This document shows, in pieces, positions 10,411-22,112 of a stretch of 64,000 bases of DNA. The position numbers and the translations under genes are program-made. Within the stretch, counting starts at the first letter, position 1; each line of letters starts with the position of its first letter. Below the pieces are notes generated by a model. The model worked only from the letters and a program-made list of their open reading frames with translations. It ran no database searches and was not told where the DNA came from. Source of the stretch: Schizochytrium sp. TIO01 (taxonomy: Eukaryota > Sar > Bigyra > Thraustochytrida > Thraustochytriidae); contig SMSO01000007.1 of NCBI GenBank assembly GCA_004764695.1, forward strand, positions 1,247,270 through 1,311,269, read 5' to 3'.

Positions 10411-12514
10411 AGAAAGTGTTTTAAAAATAGAGCGTCAAAGTGAGTAGAAGTTCTCACCCTGGTCGAGAAGGAGGCTCCCTGAAAGAGTACTTCTACAATT
10501 GATTTGAACTTTTTCTACTTTAGAATCAATATTATTTATCATTCTCTAGTCCTGTATCGTTTTTTATTTTGATTCTTTTATAAAACAAAACAAAAAATCA
10601 AAGTAAAGAAAGTAATGAATGAGCTTTTCCTTCTGCGAATATCAAATAAAAAAATACCAGGCTACTTTCTCAGTGCGAAGATACGCGCAATTGTTTTCCT
10701 TGAGTGAGCTCTCAAGCTGCCTTATAGTCTACTTTTGACCCAGGACCGTACCCCTTACTAGTGATCCAATGGACTCTACAACGATCTTGAATCTCAGCTC
10801 TGATTCTTGACTTTCTTCTGAACGTGAAGAGTCCGGACCTTTTCTTAATGAACACGCACATCAATCATCCCGGCGCCCTTAGCCCCAAGTCTAAGCAGTC
10901 TTACTGCCATGAATTTTGGCTTGTTAAAGGCAGGAAAAACTGTCGATGTCGAGAATTGCGCTGTCGCAACCCATTTTATACCATAAAAGCACTAGAATCA
11001 GTCTCTGCTCTGCGTGGGCAGCCTGAGTAGGTACCTACGCACCTTCTTTTCGCAGCGTTGCGAAGAGTGATTGGTTTAGCTTGCTTGAGTTTTTACCCAC
11101 CCAACTTGCTGAAAGATTTCAACTTATTCCCTTTGACCATTAAGTGAGACTCGTGCAGCCTTCCTTGTCTTCTCGACTCCATTTCGGGCGCAATTGCGGC
11201 AGCTACAGGCATGCTGCGACTCGGACTGCCGCTTTTGCCGCTGATCAAAGCAAAGATTAGGTGCTTTCTTCTGGACTGAGGTTTCCTAATCGAAATCGCG
11301 AACTCCGCGCTTCAATCAAAGCTCGCTCGCTCAGTGATGAGCAATAGAGAGAAGAACAAAGTTGCAGGTGCCCAGAACCCAGAACCTAGAACCCAGAGCA
11401 GACCAGGAGACTCTGCAGCGAGGAACAAGACAAGACATATACAAAGCGAGCAAGAGACACTAAGCATTCGTGGCGCGAAGGAGGAGCTGGTGCTTACTTG
11501 CGCGTGCTCGAAGTACCTATCGAATGTCAAGTGCTCTGGACTAACCACAGAATATCCGCAGAAATGAGCTTGCCTGAGTAGAAACGAGGGCCAAAGCGAA
11601 GCACTGCTTCGAAAGCGATATAGCAGAGCTCGAAAGCACTAAACTCTTAGCAGCAAATTAGCGACTCTGAATTTGCACGTGCAAGTTCGCCGTGTTGAGA
11701 ACGGAGACTGTTGAGTTGAAGAACGAGCATTGGCAAATCCTGGGACGAAATGTTCTCTCATTTTCCTGGCTATAAAGCCCGCTCGATGTTGACGGTAATT
11801 AAAAAATATTGCTCGAAAGACTCCCCAAAAGGATGTCGAGCGTCCCCGCGCGAGCAGCTGCGAGCAGACACGAGCCGAGTTTGCGGCTCATAAGTTGAAC
11901 GCAACAGCATGCGCACACGGCCTTTACCTGCTCTTTCTTCAGGCAGTCAGTGCCTATTGGGTTGCGCATGGAATCTTACAATTCCAAGATGGCAATCCTT
12001 ACAACTACTGCTGCTGCAGCTTTTCCCAGTTTGTTTTAAGCGACTTGGACACTCACTGTGAGGCATTCATCGCGAGGACCGATGTTTGGCTTATTAACGT
12101 TTGGCCTCTTCGCGCTGCGTTTCAACGGTGCAACAGCGCGACCCTCAAGTCAGAGCGAAGTTCTATGGTTCTATCGTTCTTTGGTGAATTCTATTATTAT
12201 TTTTACTTTCATAACCTGATTTCTTTGTTTTAATTAAAAATAGGTTTTGATCATTTTAGATAACTTTGGAAATACCTTTTTTCTAAAATATCTCTGTTCT
12301 TCTTTTTTTCTTTTTTGTAAAATAGCTTTTATTTTTTTTAATATAATAAAGGTTAGTTTGATGATAGAATTTTGGTAAGATTTTCGACGAATGGGTTGCG
12401 GTGAAGAGGATTGAAAGAAGGTATATTTCGCGCAGGGTGGAACTACTTTCCGCATGAACTCGAGGTTTTTGTTGGCAAAGAAAGCTCATAGAGTCGTTCA
12501 AGTCCGCTCGAAAG

Positions 12515-12525
12515 CTGCGCAACCC
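12515..12525 (-). repeat. dispersed GGGTTGCGCAG motif, minus orientation
   Basis: Reads CTGCGCAACCC on the plus strand, a perfect reverse-complement copy of the dispersed 11-mer. Confidence 0.6.
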
Positions 12526-14334
12526 TTGCTCGCAACTGCCCCACGCGATCATGAGGTGGAAGATTGCGAGCACTTGCGTTGCGCAATACTTTACACCGTG
12601 CGAGTCGATGATAGCTCGCGAGAAGCACCGCCTTTAAACAAACTCGACTTCCCAGTTCTGGCATGCGCCAGGAGGTTAAATGTTACAGAACAACCTGTCA
12701 GGAGGTACGTACACAGGCACTCCAACAGAGACTTTCTCATCTCGAGATGAAAGAGCAAACTTGATCATGAGGAGAACCGGAGCAACAAGGTCGCTTTCAT
12801 CAGAATGGTGGAGATGATGCTAAAAATTCAACCGGTGCTGAGAACCATGATCTCTAAAGCACATTTGTGGTGCTCATATCATGGCCCAATTCAACTTCCG
12901 TGCGAATGATATTGGCTTGGCATGGCATGGTATGATGGTAGAAGTGATCAACATCCTGAGAGAATTACATGGATTTGGGTACCAATAGAAACTGCTTCCA
13001 AAGAGGTCGAAGAGTAACCAATGCAAGTTGCATCTCCCTAAGACAAGTCCTGTTCCGGACTCTCTGGGAAACAGCAGGAGGAAGAAAACCTTACTACTAA
13101 CTGCTTCTCCTGAGGACACGTATCGCGTCTCTGCAGCTCGCAAATTGAGAAATTGCTCTTCCTCCCAAATGTACATTGCAATCTATCGCAGTCAAAAGAA
13201 ATTACCCATTGGCGCATACCCCTTGCTTTGAAGGAGCTCTTCGCTATCGTGTTCCACGAGTTGGGCTTCAGAGTGAGCAAGTTGTCTCTCTGCAGCCGTT
13301 TGCGCGGCAGACCTTGCTTTGATTTCAAAAGGATCCCTACGGCCTCGAGTGAGGAGATATTCTTAGAATCGAGCCATCGTATCTAGAAAAGTCGGCCAAG
13401 GACCCAGCTCTGGTCCCATGCCGAGTTCAACTGCAAATAATACATTTCTTTCGTGCAAGAGAATCAATCATCTAAAGTCCAACTAATCCTTCTGAGAGAG
13501 CCTCGTGGCTTCGATGTTTCGCTCGACACCACAAACTCCCAAGGCTACAGAGACCAAAGCTTGGTTTCTACAGCCGCAGAGGAGAGCTCTGATAGCAGAG
13601 GTGGGCGGACATCCGACCTTCAAGAGGCTTGCTATTCAAGACGTCGCTTACCTATTACGCTTACCCATGGCCAAACATTGGTGCAGAGCCTTCAGCCTCA
13701 GCCACGTTTCGCCCGTGGCGTTTCATTGTCGGAATCCGCCTTACAGAGGGTCCTCCCGACTGTAAGCCTTTCCTGGCATTTCTTTCTACGTGGTTCTTTA
13801 GTTTCGCAAGAGAGTTGAAACCCGTGCCTCGATTGGTGGAAATCGTTGTCGCTAGTACCCGCACCAAAGACGAAGGAAGTCGCTGCCTGACGTGCAAAGA
13901 AGCCGCTGAGCATGAAGGACCTCGTTATCCTCATTACGCGGAGTGCCGCTCTGTAAGACAAGATGGGGCGGTCTCTGTGTGCTAAGAAGAGCATCGGCAA
14001 CTTCTTTTTCATTTTCATTACTCTTGATAATGATTGATGCTAAGTGAAATGTTGCAAAACTACGAAGAGTTCATCCAAAACAGAAATTACCGAACCGACA
14101 CTGCGCGTGCTTCCGAGATAGCTCTTTCTTCCCAGGTCACTCCCGGCACCGTGATTTTCCTTTTCTCTCTTTCTTGCTTGCCCGTCATACCTTTCGCAGT
14201 ATTGATGAAGACAAGGGTCCTCGGGATGGTTAACTTGAGCTTTGAAGTGGTTTACTCGAAGGATTCCTTCTGCGGCGAGGCATGAGAAGCATTTGCAGTG
14301 ATTGTCACACGTGCCGCAAAGGCGAATGTCAATT

Positions 14335-14350
14335 AATCAATCAATCAATC
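14335..14350. repeat. AATC microsatellite
   Basis: Four AATC-type units in noncoding DNA. Confidence 0.7.
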
Positions 14351-14795
14351 ATGTTGTTGTTATTTTTTCCAATTAAATCGGAAAATAGTACAATTTTGAA
14401 ATAAAAAGAAAAGGGGGGAAAAAGGAAGGAAGGAAGAAAAAAAAGTAGGTTTTTCTATCTTTCAATTAAAGTAGAGAATGTAGTGTAAGTTTATTTAATT
14501 AAAAATGCTTTATCTTACTTTGCTGCAGCAATCAAAACTTTAAAAGTCCTCAGAGAAGTTAGTGCACTGTTCGCCTCGGCGGTCTGCGGACACTCTGCTC
14601 GTGCAGCCCAGTCGACGCGCCAGAAAGAACCGGCTTCGTGACTCTGTTTGAGGTGAAGCGCCAAGCCGCCTTTATATGGTAACCTTGAAGGCTTGTAGTA
14701 TGTGATGTTTGTTGTCTTCAGCATCGTCCCAAATTTGTGCCGACCAAGTAAAGTGGACAAGAAAAATTGTGTCCTACCGCTGTCTTTTTCCTCTC

Positions 14796-14796
<1 letters not shown>

Positions 14797-14829
<33 letters not shown>

Positions 14830-14830
14830 T
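14797..14830. repeat. TTA microsatellite
   Basis: About eleven consecutive TTA units in noncoding DNA. Confidence 0.9.
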
Positions 14831-16655
14831 ATATAAACAGAAAAGGAAACTATTCTATTTTTATTTTAGAATTAATGCTTTTTACAACTTTGTTGTGATG
14901 GTATTGGAAATAAAAGAACGTCTTTTGTTTCAATTCAAGGATTATATATAGATAGATAGTGAAATACTATTGCGCTTTCTTTCTTTCTTCTTCTTTTTTA
15001 AATGCTTTTAATTAAAAGATTTTGTAATGCTGGCCTTACCTATTGCTATGGTATCCAGTATTTACGACAGAGAGATTTCCGGCTAAAGTGATTCCTGACA
15101 GCACGCGCTTTCTTTTTTTTTCTACTGCGTTTTGTCAGAACTACCTCTTCCACATTTTTATTCTTTTTATATTTTCTCTTTTCGCATGGCATAAAACTAA
15201 ACTGAGTCATGATCCGAAGGCACTTGTGCCAATCTAAGCCATACAAAGCTTTTGATCCAAGCGCACCTCATCCCAAAGATAGATATCGCTTTCATCCAGA
15301 ATGAAGATTTAGTCACCCAGCTGCCCCGGCTGCTGCCACTCATATATCAGAGCCAAAGAACGCAGTCGCTTCAGTGTGCGCTTCTTCTTGAAATGCGGAA
15401 GAGACCTGACATTGCAACTAAGCTATTTAGCAGATGATTGATTGTTCACGATCGCAGGCAGCCACATCGAACTCGCATTGATTGGACGCGTTTCCAACTT
15501 CAAGGAAGGCCTCCGACTCCTGGAGGTAATCCACGAGAGCAAGCTGCCTCAGTCTGGAGCTTTGGCGTTTTGATCTTGATCTCCGGCATCGTAAAATCAC
15601 TCTTCGGCTGATCTGATGAGCTGTAGTTGAGGCTGTTTCGTTACCGTGAAACTAGCGGTGCTCGATTCGATGGGTTCGCGCGAGGACCCAAAACGAAAGG
15701 CAAACTGTCTGCTTCGTTCGTTCAAGATAACTTAGAACAACTTAAACTAGCGTGTACAACACAAGCTCATTCTCGGCAGCAACTGACTGCAATTCGCGAC
15801 TCTGTTCAGGCTCGATCGCAACAGCCTTGAAATGGTACAAGTCGGGCGACGGAACCCCCGGCGTGCATAACCAAGTTGAAGAACCAAGTTGAACCGAGTC
15901 TCGTGCTTTGCTAGGAATGTTATGAACGCCACCCATCCATGAATCCTTCGATCCATCTATATCTATGAATCAAGATGATCAAACCATCTACGAACAGGCA
16001 GCACAGAGACGGTGAGTCAGTCGATCTTGCCAGAGAAACTTTGGTGTTGGACTCGAGGTCTGTCTGCGGACCAGCACCGCGAAGAGCATTCATTGCAAAA
16101 GGGAAAACCTGGCGATGGAGACAAAACAAAGCAAGACAATACAAAAAGAATGCAATGCCGCCGTGTGTAATGAGCGAGCGGTTGTTTGGGCTTTTCAGGT
16201 TTGACCCCACTCTAATACAAAGTTTAACTCCTTACCTCTGACCAGCAAGAGTGCAAACTGAGGAGCGAGGTACCTTCTTCAAGTTGATGGAAGCCTTCTG
16301 AAATGATGACAGCGGTGATGAGTAAGCATTGGCTTCATGATAGATAGCTGGTACGCAACGCCACGCCGAGTTCGCGTGTGATGCCGGTGGGTCCGAATCT
16401 ACGAGCCGCCTTCCTCGCCTTCAAGTTGGCAATTGGCGGACTACGACCTGAACTCTACAGAATTACATACAATCTATCAAATGAGCTTAACCCGTGTGCG
16501 ATACTGGATTTGATGATACTATATAAACTAAGCCTCTCAAGCCGTGCATGTTTCTGAACTGAAGAAGGTATTAAAAGGGTGTGTACCTGTTTGGTCTGTT
16601 TCCTTGGCAGGAGTAGGACTTTGTTCTTCACAAACGCAGAAGGCCAGAGCCAAAA

Positions 16656-16767
16656 CTGCTTTATCTCGGGTGTTGCAATGTGATGTGATCGGTCTCGGTA
16701 TAGATCTAAAATCGCTTTACCTCGAGTGTTGCAATGATGTGATCGGCCTCGGTACAGAGCCGTCACT
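16656..16767. repeat. diverged 56-bp tandem duplication
   Basis: Two adjacent copies share the blocks GCTTTA-CTCG-GTGTTGCAATG and GATGTGATCGG-CTCGGTA-AGA with a period of 56 bases; several substitutions and a small indel separate them. It is noncoding as far as can be seen. Confidence 0.7.
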
Positions 16768-16856
16768 AGGCTGCAGCGTGGCACGTGCCATGAGCAAATA
16801 AATTTCTGTTCCACATCGTCCCTCATTCGTTGATGTGTTTGATCGTAATAATAGTT

Positions 16857-16873
16857 GGTAGGTAGGTAGGTAC
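16857..16873. repeat. GGTA microsatellite
   Basis: Four GGTA units; the densest instance of the AGGTAGGT/ACCTACCT words scattered through the noncoding parts of the left half. Confidence 0.8.
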
Positions 16874-17506
16874 GTGCTTATATTCACTCACTCTGGCTGC
16901 TGACACCTTGGCGACTCCGATGAGGTTCTATACATGATTGCCATGAAAAAAATGGACCGCGGCCTGCCTGAGATAAACCTACCTAGATAGACAGCAGGAA
17001 CTGCAATGCACTAAAAAGTTATGTCGCGTTGGGTGAGTAAATATTTCAATAATCCAGGATACAAAATTAATGGAAGCGACAAATTAATGAGTCAAGAATT
17101 CAATTTGGTCAGGAACGACTAGAATACCTTTTGAGAGCGCGAGCAACTCGAAAATCAACATCAAAACGTCAGACGGATCGACGTCGATCACCATTACTAT
17201 GTATAGTCGCTTGAACAGATTGATAAGATTGTTGACAATATCGTGCGTTGCGGTGTAGGGCACAAGAATACAACAAAAAGATATTCAACAAACAAAAGAA
17301 ATCGCAATGGAAAATGAGTTGAAATAAACAATAAACAATAAGAAAAAAGTAGTAGAAGAATCAAGGCTTGCATTTCGCAACGACATATGTCAGGGAAATT
17401 ATCTCGGCCCTGAAAAACCAATGTTGGGTCTTCTGCCCTAGACAATTTGAAGAAAACAGGTTAGCCCTGTGATTAAAGCTGAAGGGCTGACGCACAAACT
17501 GAATCA

Positions 17507-19867
17507 TTAGGCTTCTGCCAAATCAGCCTGACGCCGACCCCTCCCGGGCATATCATCAAGGCTAATGACACCTCCGTCATGAGCAACACGCGCAGTATCC
17601 TCCTTGAGATCGATGAGGACGGGGTCACGGGTAATCTTCACATACAGCTCGGTGAAAATGTCATAGCGACCAGATGTGCATAGCACGGGAGCCCCGATTG
17701 CAAAACAAACGATGATTACAGCAATAATACCCACGCCAACACCAGCACCTGTGCTATAGCCAGCTGTACCCACTGGAAGCGTACCGCACAATACAGAGAG
17801 GATTCCGACAGTCAATGCATAAGGAGCCTGCGTACGCACATGCTGTGTCAGGTCACAACGTGCCGCCGAGCAGGACAGCACAGTTGTGTCCGAAATAGGA
17901 CTTGCGTGGTCTCCCATAACTGATCCCGCAAGTACAGCAGCAATAGTGCCGTAGAGAATGTTCAAGTCTCCTGGAGCAGCTTCCCAAGCTGGCTGTGTTA
18001 CTAGCGGGAAGACAATTGTCATCACCGACCAACTTGATCCAATAGCCAGTGACATAAAAGCCGAGACGATAAAGGTAATCGTCGGCAGCATGCCCACATC
18101 AAAGCTGCTACTAGTGATAGCTCGCGCGAAAAGACGATCGCAACCTACCTCCTTCATCAAAGCTCCTACTGTCCAGGCCAAAACAAGAACTACGATTGCA
18201 GGAAACAATGTCACCAAGGCACGTATGAAGTTTTCAAAGCTCTCTAGAGGGCCCATGAGAGGTCGTGCCAAATCTGAATCCTCGTTTTGTTCAGCGACCT
18301 GGTCAGCAACCCGTGGTTCGACACTGCCTGGTACTGACGATTCATTTTCCAATTTCCCAGAGTTCTTATCCTCCTTGGTCAGAACGAACTCGCGCAAAGC
18401 TCCCCACACATGACGTGGAAGTGGCGGAACCACTTCACCGTCTTTGACAAACTGAACACTGTACAATACCATTGAACACACAGCAGTGCCCACTGTGCCA
18501 AGTAAGAGAGCTGAGAATGAGTCAGCGCCCTGAATCACGTCCAGGAAACTCGCATCATCGCCCACCGAACTGCGACCTGTCTGAACCAGAATCCAAAACA
18601 CCAAAAGAATCAATATGGCTACCGGAATCAACATGTTGTATGCGCGGATCGGCGTGCCCTTCTTCACCTCGAGCTCGTTCTTCATGCCTGTGTCTTTATC
18701 GTCTGTACCTCCATCACCTCCATCTTTACGTCCAGTGACACGAACCTTACGTTCAGCAATCAACATCGGTCCAAAATCCCTCTGCATCAAAGCTAAGCAA
18801 ACTTGGAATGCCAACAAGTAGATTGGGTAGTAACGATATGCGATTGTCTGCAAAAAGACTGCATAACCACTCGTAGGCAAACCATCAGGTACAGTTCCAT
18901 TATTTGCTTCAACAATTGCATCGAGCTCGTCCTGAATGAGAGACACTTCAAACCCAACCCAGCTTGAAACTGGAGACAAACTAGCAATTGGCGCACTTGT
19001 AGCATCCGTGATCCACGCAGTCTTTTCACGGCAAACAAAGTTGTCCAAGATAGGACGCATGGTAGTACCAATCACCAGGATGTTTGTATAATCGTCGAAA
19101 AACAAAAACACTCCTGAGCAGAATGCAATTACTTGTGCCCAGCGCGGTGTGCGCGCAAATCTCACAAGGAGGCGCGTAAGACCCTGCGTACCACCGGTGC
19201 GTTGCATCATACCAACCAAACCAGATAAGAAAAGAGAGAAAAGAACGACGAATTGATGATCTGTGTCCACGACCGCATTCAAGAGGTATACAACAAAGGT
19301 TGCCTTGAAGCCTTCCATCAAAGTTCCGTACACCATACATGCACCAATGAAGACACCCATCAACAGAGCCACTTCGACTTTGCGCAATGTCAAAGCAATA
19401 AAGAGTACCATGATAAGAGGAACAAGGGATGCGCCCGCATTGATAGCTTGTGCTTTTGCTGAACTTGATGAAGTCACATTGGTATTTGCAAATGCACTAT
19501 CCAAGGAAATTTCAGCACGAACAGAAACCGTGCCTGTTGTGTAGACACGTTCAGAACCGAAATCTAGCTCACTCGGCAAGGCACGAGACGCATTCAAGGA
19601 CGTGGTGCCTGTACGCACCAGTTCGTCATTCAGATACAGACGCCAGTACAGCTCATCGCCGTTCACCCAATCCTCCTCTAAACTTTCCCACACCAAAGTC
19701 CCTGAAACATCAAAGGCTTCGTCCTTGAACAGGGTTGTATAACCAAACGCAACTGAACTCAAGACAGGAGCTACATCAATAGAATCACCCTGTGCTTGGC
19801 CTGACAGTAGAGTCAAGGCTAACAGCGTCGCGGCTTCAACGCATTGGAAACTTGGTGGCCGTACCAT
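17507..19867 (-). CDS. NhaC-family Na+/H+ antiporter-like membrane protein, paralog 2
   Basis: A 786-residue paralog of the 780-3095 product with the same architecture: hydrophobic leader (TLLALTLLSGQAQG, cleavage near 27), a beta-like, glycosylatable N-terminal domain to about residue 143, then the NhaC-type membrane core. MMQRTGGTQG, FFDDYTN near 256 and ITDATSAPIASLSPVSSW are all present, so the predicted transport site is intact. The two proteins are nearly identical through the block RAYNMLIPVAILILLVFWIL but differ in the N-terminal domain, in the loop after FVKDGEVV (here with KEDKNSGK and a longer acidic insert) and in the C-terminal tail. The ATG at 19867 gives the leader. Same orientation as paralog 1 suggests an old tandem duplication later separated by noncoding DNA. 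Substrate and membrane (plasma membrane or endomembrane) are unknown. Confidence 0.9.
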   Translation of the reverse strand: MVRPPSFQCVEAATLLALTLLSGQAQGDSIDVAPVLSSVAFGYTTLFKDEAFDVSGTLVWESLEEDWVNGDELYWRLYLNDELVRTGTTSLNASRALPSELDFGSERVYTTGTVSVRAEISLDSAFANTNVTSSSSAKAQAINAGASLVPLIMVLFIALTLRKVEVALLMGVFIGACMVYGTLMEGFKATFVVYLLNAVVDTDHQFVVLFSLFLSGLVGMMQRTGGTQGLTRLLVRFARTPRWAQVIAFCSGVFLFFDDYTNILVIGTTMRPILDNFVCREKTAWITDATSAPIASLSPVSSWVGFEVSLIQDELDAIVEANNGTVPDGLPTSGYAVFLQTIAYRYYPIYLLAFQVCLALMQRDFGPMLIAERKVRVTGRKDGGDGGTDDKDTGMKNELEVKKGTPIRAYNMLIPVAILILLVFWILVQTGRSSVGDDASFLDVIQGADSFSALLLGTVGTAVCSMVLYSVQFVKDGEVVPPLPRHVWGALREFVLTKEDKNSGKLENESSVPGSVEPRVADQVAEQNEDSDLARPLMGPLESFENFIRALVTLFPAIVVLVLAWTVGALMKEVGCDRLFARAITSSSFDVGMLPTITFIVSAFMSLAIGSSWSVMTIVFPLVTQPAWEAAPGDLNILYGTIAAVLAGSVMGDHASPISDTTVLSCSAARCDLTQHVRTQAPYALTVGILSVLCGTLPVGTAGYSTGAGVGVGIIAVIIVCFAIGAPVLCTSGRYDIFTELYVKITRDPVLIDLKEDTARVAHDGGVISLDDMPGRGRRQADLAEA

Positions 19868-20504
19868 ATGGACTTGAATGGGTCGCAGGAAAAACGAACG
19901 AGACTAGATAAGTTCACAATTTCAACAGAGATGTCTTGCTTTTCCAGCTCTAAGAAACTGGCCAAACCAAGTTTGGGGTTTGCTTGCTTGCCTAATTTGT
20001 CACCACGGACGGCGGATCCAAACTCGAACAAGCTCACCCTATTTTTCGCAGCTAGCTATAAGCAAGTCCAGGATTGGAGGTGAAGTGATTTTGAGCAACC
20101 CAGTCCAGTGCATTTGAGTTGCCCACAAAATTGCGCAATGCCTCAGTATGGATATATACCTTTTCAATCATTTCTAGAGTATTTTCTAGGCCAAAAAACA
20201 GATGTCCTTCTTCTTTATCCGATTTCGATTTCAATTGCCCAGCGCGCGTGCCTGCCACAAGCAGTTTGCAAACAAAAACAAAGGAGAATGTTACAGATTG
20301 TATCAATAAAATTTTCTTTTATCCTGTTGCCTTCAACTCCTTCCGGCGAGCAACTATGTGCGAGCAGCTGTTCGTCTTTAAATGTTTTTTTACTTTCCCG
20401 TTCGATTGAAGAGCCTCGATCGTCACCCATTGCCAGCCCCAAGCAGGGAAAGAAGCAAGCCACAGGAGCATCCAATAGACCCGAGATCTTCTATTGTCGT
20501 GTCG
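19868..20504. other. antiporter-2 upstream region
   Basis: Probable promoter and leader of the minus-strand antiporter 2. No TATA-like box stands out and no gene is supported. Confidence 0.4.
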
Positions 20505-20753
20505 ATGCCTCCGCAACGCCAAATCTACGCAGTGATTGCTGAGCCATACGATATCGGGACCGCCATAATGTACGCTGTTTGTGTTTTCCTCATGTCATGG
20601 GGGGCACTTTACAATAACCCCAGCTTATCCAACACATTTAGTATGTATAAATTCTGACATTCACTCGGGTAAAAATTAGGTATGATGAAAAAAGGTGGTC
20701 TTCTGCCCCCCTTGCGTTGTGTTTCACCTTTTTCAGCCCCAGCTCCGTATTAG
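20505..20753 (+). CDS. candidate two-exon single-pass membrane micropeptide
   Basis: An ATG at 20505 opens 45 codons that end at a canonical GTATGT donor (20641). A 96-nt intron ends in CACCTTTTTCAG at 20736, and a 17-nt second exon completes a 50-residue protein ending TPAPY. The product starts MPPQRQIYAVIAEPYD and carries one clear hydrophobic segment (IGTAIMYAVCVFLMSWGALY), so it would be a small single-pass membrane protein, for example a small subunit of an organellar or ER complex. The match of good donor, pyrimidine-rich acceptor and consistent phase is the main support. I do not recognise the family, and a chance model cannot be excluded. Confidence 0.35.
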
Positions 20754-21492
20754 CTGGTCCCAATACACGAATAGTTGACACGTTTGATCTAAGACACAGT
20801 CTAGTTGATAGCAAATTCAGGACGATGCTGTCTGCCTTTGAGCTAGCTGCTGTATGACACTGGAATTGAGTGTTGCAATGACAGCTCTTCAGATACCAGG
20901 TAGTAGAGCACTACGCCAATTGTTCGCTCATCTTCAAGCACGAGAATGAAAATGAGGACACAAGCTACCTAGGTGCCGGTATAGCTTCACTTCACGAGAC
21001 AAGTGAGTAGGTGAAAATAATACAGAAAAGCTTAGTTTCCATAAGAAAAGAGGTCATTCTTTTCTTGTATCGAAAACACGCATCACTGGTATCAAGATAG
21101 GGTCAAACTTTCAAGTTGTAATGATGTCATAAGCAAATTCTTATTTCTATGCTAAAACGAGGTGACTCCTTTGTAGGTAAGTAAAAGTTATTTTTCTTTT
21201 ATCTGCATCTGTCTCTAGTATTTATTATACTACACCAAGGTTGCTTCTTCAGGCATAGACACCTCTGCTTTTTAAATAAGTTCACATCTTTCTTTAAATT
21301 AATATTAAATGAACAAGACGCTTGCGAAACAATTTATATTAAATGCGAAAGTGGTAACCATTATGATTATTCAAACTTTAACTTAGCGATGGTAATAAAT
21401 ACATCCGTAAATTAATGCTGCTTGTTTCTTCTTTCTTCCAGGGTCAGCATGAAGCGGTTAGAAACCTTCCCCTTTTCATCAAATCCCTTTTT

Positions 21493-21732
21493 CTAGTCCT
21501 CAGCAATTGGCAGGAGAGGGAAACTTGACGCTGGTAATACTACTATGCGACTATAATCTAAGTAGATAAGTTCAGTTTCATCTCCCAAGGAGCAAGGGCC
21601 TGCAAACTTAATGATAGCAACCCATTGACAAGAAATTAAAAGCTCGGACTGGAAGTCTATTTTGGCAGGCACACTTTGAAATGGAAAATAGAGCATACTT
21701 CCAATTAACTTGGGTTGTGCAAATCCACTCAA
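21493..21732 (-). CDS. open frame, possible 3' exon of unknown gene
   Basis: Seventy-nine open codons without an initial ATG (the first is TTG). The composition is protein-like, with SELLISCQWVAIIKFAGP followed by GDETELIYLDYSRIVVLP. The segment IYLDYSRIV faintly recalls the YLDxxxRI motif near the end of PAP/fibrillin-family proteins, but the rest of that domain is not visible and the resemblance may be accidental. An A-rich run lies directly upstream, so the 5' limit is unclear. It may be a terminal exon, a gene remnant or chance. Confidence 0.2.
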   Translation of the reverse strand: MSGFAQPKLIGSMLYFPFQSVPAKIDFQSELLISCQWVAIIKFAGPCSLGDETELIYLDYSRIVVLPASSFPLLPIAED

Positions 21733-21792
21733 AGGAAATTCCTTCTTCTTCTTTTTTTTTAAAGAATACCTTATATTATGGTAGCCTGAAAG

Positions 21793-21844
21793 TTTTTATT
21801 TATTCATTTATTATATTAAAAAATTTAATATAAATAAATAAAAA
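21793..21844. repeat. AT-rich imperfect hairpin
   Basis: ATATTAAA and TTTAATAT flank a 3-base centre, and outer TTTTTATTTATT/AATAAATAAAAA arms extend the inverted repeat with one bulge. There are no flanking duplications that would mark a transposon. Confidence 0.45.
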
Positions 21845-22101
21845 GTTATTTCCTGCTTGCGTTCTTTCTTACTTTAAAACCTAATAATTAAATAATATGC
21901 GTGCCCTCTACTCTTCTCGTTGTTTTCTGTTGCATGAAAGAAAGCCTGAGGATAGTGACTGTACTATAAACGATTATAATCCCATAAGCACTCTCTCAGG
22001 ATTGGGAAGGCAATGAGCTCTCCGACAAACCCAATCTTCCACGTAATTCAGATAGTTGGACTCTAAGTGAAAGTGCCCAAATAAAGAAATATTCGACGTC
22101 T

Positions 22102-22112
22102 GGGTTGCGCAG
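22102..22112 (+). repeat. dispersed GGGTTGCGCAG motif
   Basis: A perfect copy of the dispersed 11-mer in noncoding DNA. Confidence 0.6.

Larger units (their letters stand above)
9792..17506. other. gene-poor AT-rich region, right part of the 14.4-kb desert
   Basis: Apart from the possible upstream exon at 10009-10272, I see no supported gene between the candidate at 9.4 kb and the stop codon of antiporter 2. The stretch contains AT-rich imperfect inverted repeats (for example 10372-10410), single GGGTTGCGCA-type motifs at 11959 (+) and 12515-12525 (-), several CGAGCA words near 11.85 kb, a TTA microsatellite, a GGTA microsatellite and a diverged 56-bp tandem duplication near 16.7 kb. Open frames up to about 120 codons have no recognisable domains. 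Confidence 0.5.

Noticed and set aside
11312-11760. A minus-strand exon chain around a CTACTCAG acceptor and GTAAGC donor
   Set aside because: Individual signals are plausible, but the downstream exon needs an arbitrary acceptor and the protein shows nothing recognisable.
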